64,000 bases of DNA from Lachnospiraceae bacterium (GTDB taxonomy: Bacteria > Bacillota > Clostridia > Lachnospirales > Lachnospiraceae): NCBI GenBank assembly GCA_017556805.1, contig JAFYMC010000028.1:124001-188000 (forward strand). Direction: 5' to 3'. The translations under genes and the position numbers were made by a program. This document shows, one piece after another, positions 1 to 7,996 of the stretch. The notes under the pieces were generated by a model. The model did not search any database, was not told the origin of the DNA, and saw only the letters and a program-made list of their open reading frames with translations. Every line of letters starts with the position of its first letter. Position 1 is the stretch's first letter.

Positions 1-50
1 ACCCCCTACAAAACCTTCCATGCAATACAAATATTCTCTTTTGTAATCAA

Positions 51-78
51 ACAAAAAAGGGGAGGCGAACCTCCCCTT
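51..78 (-). terminator. Rho-independent terminator after the FMN-like lipoprotein gene
   Basis: Read on the minus strand, AAGGGGAGG and CCTCCCCTT form a 9-bp GC-rich stem around a 4-nt loop, followed by a run of six T. It lies 16 nt past the stop codon of the lipoprotein gene. Confidence 0.85.
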
Positions 79-93
79 GCATTCTTCCTATTC

Positions 94-1101
94 TTACTTC
101 AACTTGGAAGCAGCCTTTACGAAACCGTCAATTGCCATGGTGCAACCAGCAGTCTGTAAATCCGCATTGCCGTAACCGTCAGCATTTGCAAAACCACCGA
201 TTTCAGAAACGGTCTTGCCCACACATGCCGCATCAAATGCAGCTGCCTGCTCGTTCCACTCCTTTACAACACCGTCACCGTTTAAGTCAGTGCCGTATGC
301 GCTCATACCGTAAGCGGTACCCTGCTCCTTCTTAGAGGAAACAGCCTTGGTCAAATCATAAGTAGAAGCACCGGTTGCATCAAAGGTGAATCCCACCTGT
401 ACACAGTCACTGGATGCTGCAACAACCTTGCCATCTGCATCTACAGCAAGTGCAACAAAGGTAGTTGCTAACTGATTCTTACCATCCTTCTCTTCGGTAG
501 CATCCGAACAGGACTGCTCAGTATATGCACCAAGCTTTAAGGTGTGCTCTGCGGTTACATCGGAAGCAACCGCATTGTTATATGCCTTCTCGATTGCCTG
601 TACAAACTCGGTAACGGTAATGGTACACCCTGCATTGATCACATCCTCGGTACCCTTGCCTTCTCCTGCCACTAATGCCTTTACTTCATCAAGAGTCTTA
701 CCGCAAACAACGCCTTCGAATGCGTCTGCCTGCTCGTACCATTCCTTTACGGAACCGCCGTATGCAACCATATTGTAAGCATCGCCGAGCTCATACTTGG
801 TAGCAAAAGACTCGTTTGCTACTGCCTTACCGTCGCCGGTATATGCTACGGTAGCATCCGCAGTGTCAAGCTGACATGCCACAATCTTACCTTCTGCATC
901 TACGGTAACTACAGCTGCATTGGTGGTCGCCTTACCCTGACCGTTGGCATCAGCCTCTGCATTGCTTGCCTTGGAAACTTCGGTAACTACGCCCAAACCG
1001 AACTTCAAGGTCTCTGCCTTCTTTTCTTCCTTCTTACAGCCTACTAAGGAAATAACCATAAGAACACTAAGAGATAAACAAAGTAACTTTTTCATTTTCA
1101 C
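94..1101 (-). CDS. Lipoprotein with two FMN-binding-like repeats
   Basis: Predicted surface lipoprotein of 335 residues. A signal peptide runs from Met1 to the lipobox LVGC (lipidated Cys22). The mature part is two homologous units (about residues 32-175 and 187-335), each with a VDADGK-type strand, an EWYEQ/EWNEQ motif, a GKT segment and a final AGCT motif (157-160 and 318-321). AGCT sits where FMN_bind proteins carry the flavinylated S/T-G-A-T, so FMN attachment is possible but unproven. Each unit has three similarly placed Cys (76/133/159 and 233/293/320). Repeat 2 also has a DLNGDG loop like a calcium site. I chose the GTG at 1101 because AAGGAGGAG lies 6 nt upstream; the ATG at 1095 is too far from it. 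It follows the Rnf operon but has its own promoter, which suggests an extracytoplasmic redox role (inference). Confidence 0.75.
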   Translation of the reverse strand: MKMKKLLCLSLSVLMVISLVGCKKEEKKAETLKFGLGVVTEVSKASNAEADANGQGKATTNAAVVTVDAEGKIVACQLDTADATVAYTGDGKAVANESFATKYELGDAYNMVAYGGSVKEWYEQADAFEGVVCGKTLDEVKALVAGEGKGTEDVINAGCTITVTEFVQAIEKAYNNAVASDVTAEHTLKLGAYTEQSCSDATEEKDGKNQLATTFVALAVDADGKVVAASSDCVQVGFTFDATGASTYDLTKAVSSKKEQGTAYGMSAYGTDLNGDGVVKEWNEQAAAFDAACVGKTVSEIGGFANADGYGNADLQTAGCTMAIDGFVKAASKLK

Positions 1102-1146
1102 GGAAAACTCCTCCTTGTTTGTATTTGTTAATTTTTTGTCAACTTC

Positions 1147-1175
1147 ATTATGCGCCATAAAATGAACTTTGTCAA
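1147..1175 (-). promoter_or_regulatory. Sigma-A-type promoter of the lipoprotein gene
   Basis: On the minus strand TTGACA (1175-1170) and CATAAT (1152-1147) are separated by 17 nt, about 50 nt upstream of the GTG start. It allows expression of the lipoprotein independently of the Rnf operon. Confidence 0.7.
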
Positions 1176-1203
1176 TACGTAATTGTATTATTATCTTGGG
1201 TAT

Positions 1204-1707
1204 TTATATCATTTTTTTAGGAATTCTCTTCTCAACAATCGCACCGCACAATCCCACAAAGATACCGGATACCGTACCTGTCACCGTAAGAACAATCAAA
1301 TAATAGCCCAATTCCGCAGTGCCCAAAAGGAGCATGGCTGTTAAAATTTGCCCGACATTGTGGAATACACCGCCTGCCACACTGACACCTACCACCGACA
1401 AAAAATTCAGTTTCTTCAATATTACCATGACAAACATACTTAAGAAAGCTCCGGCCAAGCTGTATACCAGGGCCATCATATTTCCGAACATAAATGACAC
1501 CGCCAGCATACGAATCAAGGACACTGTTGCAGCTTCCTTTAGGCCGAACCGGTACAACACAAACACTATAATAATATTCGGAAGTCCGATTTTAATCCCC
1601 GGCACCGCATGAAACAACGGTGGAAGCATGGACTCCACATAAGCCAAAATCAATGCCACAGCGGTACACAGTCCCAAAACGGCTATTTTTTTCGTCGTAG
1701 GTCTCAT
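1204..1707 (-). CDS. Gx transporter family protein (heptaprenyl diphosphate synthase component I-like)
   Basis: A 167-residue polytopic membrane protein of the Gx transporter / Hpre_diP_synt_I family (PF07456). It has about five hydrophobic helices and the conserved region KIGLPNI at about residues 39-45. The ATG at 1707 has an AAAGGAG site. It lies 12 nt after the NusG-II gene and closes the Rnf transcription unit, a neighbourhood recurrent in Clostridia. The substrate is unknown. The older name, heptaprenyl diphosphate synthase component I, is probably misleading because no prenyltransferase motifs are present. Confidence 0.8.
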   Translation of the reverse strand: MRPTTKKIAVLGLCTAVALILAYVESMLPPLFHAVPGIKIGLPNIIIVFVLYRFGLKEAATVSLIRMLAVSFMFGNMMALVYSLAGAFLSMFVMVILKKLNFLSVVGVSVAGGVFHNVGQILTAMLLLGTAELGYYLIVLTVTGTVSGIFVGLCGAIVEKRIPKKMI

Positions 1708-1719
1708 AGTAACACTCCT

Positions 1720-2142
1720 TTACACAACAATATCCGGTGCATCTTCCTCTTCCGTAGCATAAACCGTAATCACAACCTTATGCGGCAGACAAACAATACT
1801 TTCGCCTTCTCTTGAAATCGGCTTATGGTCGGCGCAGATACCGTCCGGACAAGTTGCGGTTTCCATATAGGCCAGTCCGTCTCTTATCACCAGCACATTG
1901 ACTTCCTCGTTCTGTGCGCCGGTACGAATCTCCACTTTGACATCTTCTGCCAGAGAATAGGTACCGAACTCTTTTCCGTCTACCGTCACCACCACCTTAT
2001 CTCCTTCTCCCCGAAAGAAATAGAAGCAAAGCCCCAGTGCGGATACAACAAGTAACAGCGCCACAATAAAAATTACATCGTTACGAAACAGTCGCCCACC
2101 GTTTTTGACAGTGGGCGTAGTTTTTATTTCCTGATTCATCAT
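1720..2142 (-). CDS. NusG domain II-containing protein
   Basis: A 140-residue protein with one N-terminal membrane helix (about residues 24-45) and an extracytoplasmic NusG domain II-like fold (PF07009). Conserved traits are the segment TATCPDGICADHKPIS with paired Cys and a final PHKVVITV strand. Its ATG overlaps the rnfB stop by 4 bp (ATGA), so the two are translationally coupled. Such genes often accompany rnf operons in Clostridia. The Cys pair and surface location suggest a maturation or electron-transfer accessory role, but no function is established. Confidence 0.85.
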   Translation of the reverse strand: MMNQEIKTTPTVKNGGRLFRNDVIFIVALLLVVSALGLCFYFFRGEGDKVVVTVDGKEFGTYSLAEDVKVEIRTGAQNEEVNVLVIRDGLAYMETATCPDGICADHKPISREGESIVCLPHKVVITVYATEEEDAPDIVV

Positions 2143-2972
2143 TCTTCTACCTTGAAATCCTCGTACTCCTCGGACAAATCCGGGAAGAATACCTGCTTTA
2201 AGCTACCGGTCGGACAGCTTGCGGCACACACGCCGCATCCGACACACTTAGTATAATCGATTTTTGCCAAATTATTCGTTACGGTAATTGCCTCATGCGG
2301 ACAGGTCTTTACGCACTTCATGCAGCCGATGCAGGCATTTTTACAAGCCTTACGGGCATCCGCACCCTTGTCCTTGCTGTTACACATCACAACCACTGCC
2401 GTCTCCTGCGGCACCATGGAAATGACTTTCTTCGGACAAATGCTCTCACAAAGTCCGCAACCGAGACAACGACTGGTATCCACATGAGCGATACCGTCTT
2501 TCATGCAGATGGCATTTGCAGGACAAGCCGCAGCACAATCTCCGAGCCCCATACAACCGTAACTGCAGGTCTCCGGACCACCGTACAACATAGCCGCCGC
2601 CTTACAACTGGTTACGCCTACATACTCCGTCTTCGTTGCGGTTGCCTCACAGTTACCGTTACAGTGAACAAAGGCAACTACATCCTTCGGAGGCTCTACT
2701 TCGATACCGAGTAACGCACCTAATTCCTCTGCCGTAGACTCGGCACCCGGAACACAAAGATTCGGCTTTGCTTTTCCTTCCGCTACCGCTACCGCATAGT
2801 CATCACAGCCCTTATATCCGCAAGCACCGCAATTTACACCCGGCAGACAGGCACGTACCGCCTTTACGGTCTGGTCCTCTTCCACACCGAAGAACCGGGA
2901 CATTACCGCAATCAGAAAACCCGCCAGTAACCCAATGCCGCCAACCACTAAAAATGCAATCAAAATATTCAT
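2139..2972 (-). CDS. rnfB: Rnf complex subunit RnfB, ferredoxin-type iron-sulfur protein
   Basis: Electron-entry subunit of the ferredoxin:NAD+ oxidoreductase (Rnf), 277 residues. An N-terminal membrane anchor (about 3-25) is followed by a CGACGY-type [4Fe-4S] site (Cys48, 51, 56, 73) and further ferredoxin-like Cys clusters in the C-terminal half, including CLGCGLCESICP, CIGCMKCVKTCP and CVGCGVCAASCP. It carries electrons from reduced ferredoxin into the membrane complex on the cytoplasmic side. It is preceded by AAGGAGG and follows rnfA. Clostridial RnfB proteins typically have this enlarged cluster set. Confidence 0.95.
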   Translation of the reverse strand: MNILIAFLVVGGIGLLAGFLIAVMSRFFGVEEDQTVKAVRACLPGVNCGACGYKGCDDYAVAVAEGKAKPNLCVPGAESTAEELGALLGIEVEPPKDVVAFVHCNGNCEATATKTEYVGVTSCKAAAMLYGGPETCSYGCMGLGDCAAACPANAICMKDGIAHVDTSRCLGCGLCESICPKKVISMVPQETAVVVMCNSKDKGADARKACKNACIGCMKCVKTCPHEAITVTNNLAKIDYTKCVGCGVCAASCPTGSLKQVFFPDLSEEYEDFKVEE

Positions 2973-2990
2973 ACGCTTTCGTTACCTCCT

Positions 2991-3590
2991 TTACGCGAAC
3001 AGCGCATCCACAACACCCGCAAAGCCCATGAAAGCCAGCGAAATGAAGGAAGCAGCGATTAAAGTAACGGCAAGTCCGCGGAACGGTGCCGGAACACGAC
3101 TTTCGTCGATACGGGAACGAAGTCCGGAGAACAATACCATTGCCAGTAAAAATCCGAGGCCACAGCCCAAAGAGCTTACCATAGACTCCAAGAAATTGTA
3201 ACCGTCGTTAATGTTGTTAATTGCCACACCGAGTACGGCACAGTTCGTCGTAATAAGCGGAAGATATACACCGAGCCCCTTATGAAGTGCCGGAGAAAAT
3301 CTCTTTAACAAAAGCTCTAAAATCTGTACCAGAGATGCGATTACAAGGATAAAGATAATATTCTGCATATAACCGAGGCCTAACTTATCCAAAACAAGAT
3401 ACTGAATCGGCCAGGTTACGGCAGTGGCTAACAACATAACCGCAGTAACCGAAATCCCCATGCCCACCGCCTGATTAAGCTTCTTGGAAACCCCAAGGAA
3501 CGGACAAATACCGAGGAAGCGGCTGAGTACGTAGTTGTTTACCAATACCGAAGAAAGTAAAATAACGATTAATGTCTTAAAAACTTCCAT
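2991..3590 (-). CDS. rnfA: Rnf complex membrane subunit RnfA
   Basis: Integral membrane subunit of 199 residues with about six helices, homologous to RnfE/NqrE. The motif FLGICPFLG near residue 26 carries the Cys that, with its RnfE partner, coordinates an intramembrane iron-sulfur centre. I start it at the ATG at 3590, which overlaps the rnfE stop codon as TAATG and has GGAG upstream. The longer reading from 3617 lacks a ribosome site in the right place. It acts with RnfD, RnfE and RnfG in coupling electron flow to ion pumping. Confidence 0.95.
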   Translation of the reverse strand: MEVFKTLIVILLSSVLVNNYVLSRFLGICPFLGVSKKLNQAVGMGISVTAVMLLATAVTWPIQYLVLDKLGLGYMQNIIFILVIASLVQILELLLKRFSPALHKGLGVYLPLITTNCAVLGVAINNINDGYNFLESMVSSLGCGLGFLLAMVLFSGLRSRIDESRVPAPFRGLAVTLIAASFISLAFMGFAGVVDALFA

Positions 3591-4279
3591 TATTGCTCCT
3601 CTCCTTTCTTCATACATGCACCGGTATGGCAGCTACCGGCGGACGGACATCCCGCACAGGAGAAGTCGGTCTTTAACGGCGCTTTACCGGAGGTAATAAC
3701 ATACACAAGTGCAATCAGTAAACCGTACACCAACATACCGCCCGGTGCCTTTACAAGGATTGCAATCTTGTACGGCTCAAGGAACGGAATCGGGATTCCC
3801 GCAAAGCTTGCATTACCGAATACTTCACGAATAAATGCCATAGCACAAAGAGCGATGGTAAAACCAATCCCCATACCGATACCGTCAAGAGCGGATTTCA
3901 GTACGGTATTCTTACCCGCAAACATCTCCGCACGGCCGAGAATAATACAGTTTACGGTAATGAGTGCCAGGTACACACCAAGCATCTCGTAAAGTGCCGG
4001 AAAATACGCCTGCACAAACATCTGTACAATGGTAACAAAGCCCGAAATAATGACAATATAACAAGGAATACGAACGTTGTCCGGAATCACTTTACGAAGC
4101 AGGGAAATCAGCATATTGGAACAAATAAGCACCACCATTGCCGCGATTCCCATACCGAATGCTCCCACCAGATTTGTCGTCGTCGCAAGAGTCGGACAAG
4201 TACCGAGAATCAATACCAGTACCGGATTCTCCTTCAGAATACCTTTTGTTAAAACTGCTAAATTATTGTTATTCTTCAT
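3590..4279 (-). CDS. rnfE: Rnf complex membrane subunit RnfE
   Basis: Polytopic membrane subunit of 229 residues, paralogous to RnfA, with the motif LILGTCPTLA holding the conserved Cys of the intramembrane iron-sulfur site. The C-terminal tail is Cys-rich (CAGCPSAGSCHTGACMKKG), unusual for the core fold but seen in clostridial homologues. The ATG at 4279 is chosen over an upstream GTG because GGAGG lies 8 nt before it. The gene overlaps the end of rnfG by 11 nt, and its stop overlaps the rnfA start. Confidence 0.94.
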   Translation of the reverse strand: MKNNNNLAVLTKGILKENPVLVLILGTCPTLATTTNLVGAFGMGIAAMVVLICSNMLISLLRKVIPDNVRIPCYIVIISGFVTIVQMFVQAYFPALYEMLGVYLALITVNCIILGRAEMFAGKNTVLKSALDGIGMGIGFTIALCAMAFIREVFGNASFAGIPIPFLEPYKIAILVKAPGGMLVYGLLIALVYVITSGKAPLKTDFSCAGCPSAGSCHTGACMKKGEEQ

Positions 4280-5462
4280 TACCGGCACCTCCTTCCAAAA
4301 TCTTTACCGACTCAAACGCACGTAAAATCGCTTTCTTATAACCGTTTGTTGTAAGGGTTGCTCCGGAAATGCCGTCAACCGCTTCATAATCTGCCTCGGT
4401 CTTTCCGACGAACTGTCCGTAGAAGGATTCGTCCGCACACACGGAACCGAAGTTCGGAGTCTCTGCCTGGGAAACGGTGAGACAGTCGATAATCTTACCG
4501 TCCTTTGTCATGGACACCTTGATATAAATATACTCACCGGAAGCCGGATGATAATCGTCACCGCCGTTGATACCGTAGCCGGCACCCTTAACGTTGAGAA
4601 CGTAGTTACCGGTCGCCGTCTTCGTTGCGGAAACAAGTGCGGAAGGCAAATCGGTATATGCACTCAGATCAAGCTCCGTCTCTTCAGAAGCATTTAAAAT
4701 TGCTATCTGGGCGGAAACATTTGCTGCCATATCTCCTTCTGCACCGGATACCACCGCACCGGTCTCATCCACACCGATAAACTGCTCTCCGATGACGCAA
4801 ACAAAACCGTTACCGTTGTCTGCCGTATAGACCGCATCAATACCCTCGATGACTTCGGTCAGAAACAGTTTGGTAAACTTATCTTCCCCGGTCGGGAGTG
4901 CCGCCGCCAGATTGTCTGCAAGAATCTCTTCTTCACTTCGGATATCCACGGAACCGCCACCGAGAATCGTTGCCGCATTAATTGCATCCTTTACGGCGTT
5001 ACGGTATGCAACGGTCGTCTTGGTAGCACCGGAAATCGTATCCACCGTTACTACTTCATCCACATTCTTACCGGTAAAGTTTTCACCGAAGGTCTTCTCA
5101 TGACCTAATGTTTCGTTAGAAGACAAGCAAACCGCGCCACTAACCGTACCGTCAGCCTTTACACCACACATAATTACGAAACCGGAGCCGTAACCGGTGG
5201 TGGTAAGCTTCACCACATGACCGCCGCCGGCTTCTTTATAAGCCTCGGTCACGGTAGCCGGAAGTTCATAAGAGGATAAATCCATCTTTTCAAAATCCGT
5301 ACCGTCCGGCATTACTACCAGAAGGGCCTCGTTTGCGGCAGCCGCCTGGTTTTTTTCAATAATCGGGGCTGTAAGCGCATTGGTTGCGGCAAGCAAAAGA
5401 GAAATTACCGCACAAATCGCCGTCAGCACTACAATACTTTTTACATTGAAAGACTTCTTCAT
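4269..5462 (-). CDS. rnfG: RnfG with duplicated FMN-binding domain
   Basis: Extracytoplasmic flavin subunit of Rnf, anchored by an N-terminal helix (about 9-30). It has 397 residues, about twice the usual RnfG. Two complete FMN_bind units are visible: about residues 45-168 with DTISGAT (predicted flavinylated Thr147) and 260-388 with DGISGATLT (Thr369). Residues about 183-260 look like a third, truncated unit without the SGAT motif. Each full unit keeps the preceding GYG strand. It may therefore carry two covalent FMN groups where the canonical subunit carries one. Its start overlaps the rnfD stop as ATGA. FMN would be attached by an ApbE-type transferase, which is not in this window. Confidence 0.92.
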   Translation of the reverse strand: MKKSFNVKSIVVLTAICAVISLLLAATNALTAPIIEKNQAAAANEALLVVMPDGTDFEKMDLSSYELPATVTEAYKEAGGGHVVKLTTTGYGSGFVIMCGVKADGTVSGAVCLSSNETLGHEKTFGENFTGKNVDEVVTVDTISGATKTTVAYRNAVKDAINAATILGGGSVDIRSEEEILADNLAAALPTGEDKFTKLFLTEVIEGIDAVYTADNGNGFVCVIGEQFIGVDETGAVVSGAEGDMAANVSAQIAILNASEETELDLSAYTDLPSALVSATKTATGNYVLNVKGAGYGINGGDDYHPASGEYIYIKVSMTKDGKIIDCLTVSQAETPNFGSVCADESFYGQFVGKTEADYEAVDGISGATLTTNGYKKAILRAFESVKILEGGAGNEE

Positions 5463-6394
5463 GCTTTCTTACCTCCCACTCCAAAGACTTTGTGCCTTGT
5501 CCAGGAATCAATGTAAGGCGTCAAAATATTCATAAACAGAATCGCAAAGGACACACCCTCCGGATATACACCGAAATAGCGAATCACAAAGGTAATGAGA
5601 CCGGCACCCAAACCGAAAATCAGCTTACCTGCCGCAGTGGCCGGGGAGGTCACATAATCCGTTGCCATAAAAATCGCACCGATGAACAAACCACCGGAAA
5701 GAATCATTGCCAATGCACTTGTGAAATCCATACCTTCCATGAAGAAGGAGCATACAAACACGGTGCCGATATAAGCTACCGGAATATGCCAGGTAATAAC
5801 ACGACGTACTAGGAGATATACAAAGCCGAGCACAAGTGCCAATACACAGGTCTCACCGATGGCTCCACCGTTCAGACCTAAGAATAAGTCAAGTAAATCC
5901 GGCATTGCCGCACCTTCACCGAGGCTTAACGGAGTCGCGCTTGATACGGTATCCACTACCGTCGGGAACGCCTGTACCGTCATGGAACCGAAGGCAATAA
6001 GCATAAACACGCGGGCGGTAATGGCCGGATTCACCGGATTACATCCGATACCACCAAACAAACATTTCACAACCACAATTGCAAACAACGCACCAACCAC
6101 ACACTGCCACAACGGAATGTTCGCCGGAAGATTCAGTGCAAGAAGGAGACCTGTTACCGCCGCACTGAAATCACCGATGGTCTGGTCCTTCTTGATAATG
6201 AAATTGAACAATGCTTCAAATCCCACACAAGCGGCAACGCAAATCGCCACTACCAAAAGGGAACGCAATCCGAAAATCACCGTACCGGCAATCGTCGCCG
6301 GAAGCAGGGAAATAATCACATCGCGCATAATTCCCGCGGTAGACTGACCGCTGTGTATATGAGGGGAAACAGCGAGCTTTAACTTGTTATTCAT
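5459..6394 (-). CDS. rnfD: Rnf complex membrane subunit RnfD
   Basis: Integral membrane subunit (311 residues, about nine helices) of the NqrB/RnfD family. The motif SSATPL at 151-156 matches the known covalent FMN attachment site, with Thr154 as predicted acceptor. The GGIGCNPVNPA segment is the family signature. RnfD takes electrons from the iron-sulfur centre and passes them towards RnfG in ion translocation. It overlaps rnfC by 4 bp upstream and rnfG by 4 bp downstream, so the operon is tightly coupled. Confidence 0.95.
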   Translation of the reverse strand: MNNKLKLAVSPHIHSGQSTAGIMRDVIISLLPATIAGTVIFGLRSLLVVAICVAACVGFEALFNFIIKKDQTIGDFSAAVTGLLLALNLPANIPLWQCVVGALFAIVVVKCLFGGIGCNPVNPAITARVFMLIAFGSMTVQAFPTVVDTVSSATPLSLGEGAAMPDLLDLFLGLNGGAIGETCVLALVLGFVYLLVRRVITWHIPVAYIGTVFVCSFFMEGMDFTSALAMILSGGLFIGAIFMATDYVTSPATAAGKLIFGLGAGLITFVIRYFGVYPEGVSFAILFMNILTPYIDSWTRHKVFGVGGKKA

Positions 6395-7713
6395 GCTTTT
6401 GCTTCCTCCTTTGCCTTTTCTTCTCTTAAAAACGCCTTTGCCAGTTTATTGTTCTGAACAAGCGGACGATTTGCCGGGCAGACAAAACTACAGCAACCGC
6501 ACTCCATACATGCATTCACGGAAAGCTCTTCCAGCGCCTCCGCGTCCTTCTTTTCGAGGGCCTTGGAAATCGCAGCCGGAGCCAGACCAAACGGACAGGT
6601 ATTGGTACATGCACCGCAACGAATGCAGGCCGTGGTCTTCGGAAGACGCGCTTCTTTCTCCGTCAACGCCAGAATCGCATTGGTGTTCTTAATGACCGGT
6701 GCGGTATCATCCGGTACCGTAAGTCCCATCATCGGGCCGCCGTAAATGAGCTTTGCCGGTTCTACGGTCAAACCGCCGCAAAACGCAAACATCTCTGCCA
6801 TGGAAGTACCAATCGGTGCCAGTACATTCTGCGGATTCTTTACCGCACCGCCGTCTACGGTCACACACTTCTCCACAAGCGGCATACCGGTTTGCAAATA
6901 GGAACCGATGGTAGCAAGAGTGGTACAGTTCACCACAATACAGCCCACATCAATCGGAAGCTTTCCTACCGGCACCACCTTTCCCGTGGTATGATAAATG
7001 AGAACCTTCTCACCTCCCTGCGGATATACGGCCGGGAGTACCTTTACCTGCAATGTACAGGCATCCTTTACCTCCTCCGAAAGCTTCTGCATGGAAGCAA
7101 CGGCAGTTTTTTTATTGGACTCAATACCGATAATCACGTTCTTAATACCAAGGTACTTACTTAATACACGAAGGGCATAGGCCATATCCGCTCCACGCTC
7201 TACCATCGTCACGGTATCGCTGGTTACATACGGTTCACACTCTGCTCCGTTAATTACAAGGTACTCGATACGGGACGGGTCCACGTTAAACTTCACATGG
7301 GTCGGGAACCCTGCGCCACCGAGACCAACGATGCCGCTCTCCGTAAGAGCTGCCATCAGGCTTTCCTTGGAATCTACCACCGGCGCCTTGATTGTCTCAT
7401 CGCTTGCCATCTCTCCGTCGGATTCGATTACCACTGCCGGAGCCTTTGCTCCATTGGACAATAAGAAATCCTGAATCTTTACCACTTTACCGGACACACT
7501 GGAATGGATCGGAGCCGAAACCGCTCCGTCTGCCTCCGCAATTTTGGTGCCGACTTTTACAAAATCTCCGACCTTAACAATCAAACGTGCAGGCTTACCG
7601 ATATGCATTACCATCGGAATCACAACCGTATTCGGTGCATCCATACGGACTACCGGCTTATCCTGCGTGTGTTTTCTATGGGGAACATGAACCCCGTGAA
7701 GAGAAAAAGCCAT
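6391..7713 (-). CDS. rnfC: Rnf complex NADH-binding subunit RnfC
   Basis: Peripheral subunit of 440 residues that binds NAD(H) and FMN. The nucleotide-binding region includes GLGGAGFPTHVKF near residue 130, followed by an SLBB-type region. Two C-terminal [4Fe-4S] motifs follow: CIRCGACTNTCP (about 363) and CMECGCCSFVCP (about 402). As first gene of the operon it has a strong promoter and a roughly 100-nt leader upstream. With reduced ferredoxin as donor, RnfC is where NAD+ is reduced. Confidence 0.95.
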   Translation of the reverse strand: MAFSLHGVHVPHRKHTQDKPVVRMDAPNTVVIPMVMHIGKPARLIVKVGDFVKVGTKIAEADGAVSAPIHSSVSGKVVKIQDFLLSNGAKAPAVVIESDGEMASDETIKAPVVDSKESLMAALTESGIVGLGGAGFPTHVKFNVDPSRIEYLVINGAECEPYVTSDTVTMVERGADMAYALRVLSKYLGIKNVIIGIESNKKTAVASMQKLSEEVKDACTLQVKVLPAVYPQGGEKVLIYHTTGKVVPVGKLPIDVGCIVVNCTTLATIGSYLQTGMPLVEKCVTVDGGAVKNPQNVLAPIGTSMAEMFAFCGGLTVEPAKLIYGGPMMGLTVPDDTAPVIKNTNAILALTEKEARLPKTTACIRCGACTNTCPFGLAPAAISKALEKKDAEALEELSVNACMECGCCSFVCPANRPLVQNNKLAKAFLREEKAKEEAKA

Positions 7714-7758
7714 TATTCCACTACCTTTCTTTTATTAATTCTATTGCAACATACAACA

Positions 7759-7797
7759 AAACAGGACTTAACGATATCCTTCGTAAGCCTCTGTTTT
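7759..7797 (-). promoter_or_regulatory. Leader stem-loop of the rnf transcript
   Basis: The rnfC leader holds an imperfect hairpin. AAAACAG and CTGTTTT pair perfectly at the base, and the upper stem continues with two bulges and one mismatch around a short loop. There is no T-run after it, so it is not an obvious terminator. It may stabilise the transcript or serve as a regulatory structure. Confidence 0.4.
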
Positions 7798-7817
7798 ACA
7801 TCTAAATATTAAGATGT
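7798..7817. promoter_or_regulatory. Operator-like palindrome at the rnf transcription start
   Basis: A 20-bp near-perfect palindrome with half-sites ACATCT and AGATGT separated by 8 bp, starting 4 nt downstream of the -10 box. The position over +1 suggests a repressor site, or a 5'-end mRNA hairpin. The regulator is unknown. Confidence 0.4.
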
Positions 7818-7821
7818 TTTA

Positions 7822-7850
7822 ATTATATATTTTTTTTCTTCCTTTGTCAA
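7822..7850 (-). promoter_or_regulatory. Sigma-A promoter of the rnf operon
   Basis: Consensus TTGACA (7850-7845) and TATAAT (7827-7822) with a 17-nt A-rich spacer, about 110 nt upstream of rnfC. This is one of the strongest-looking promoters in the window. Confidence 0.88.
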
Positions 7851-7885
7851 CAAAATTGTAGGATATCCGCGGTCTCCATACAAAA

Positions 7886-7924
7886 ACAGAAAAACCGCCC
7901 GTCCTCCGCCAAAGAAGCGGTTTT
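7886..7924 (-). terminator. Terminator after the double-GNAT gene
   Basis: Read on the minus strand, AAAACCGC pairs with GCGGTTTT across an 18-nt loop, followed by TTCTGTTTTTG. It would end the 8-14.6 kb operon before the rnf promoter. Confidence 0.55.
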
Positions 7925-7944
7925 AGGACAAAGCGGTTAAAACT

Positions 7945-7962
7945 TTGTAAATATTTTAACAA
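7945..7962. promoter_or_regulatory. Rex-like operator upstream of rnf
   Basis: The 18-bp sequence TTGTAAATATTTTAACAA matches the redox repressor Rex consensus TTGTTAA-N4-TTAACAA at all but one defined position. It lies about 95 bp upstream of the rnf -35 box, on the far side of the preceding terminator, so its link to rnf is uncertain. Confidence 0.35.
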
Positions 7963-7996
7963 ATATTACATACTAAGATTTAGCAATAAAACAAGG

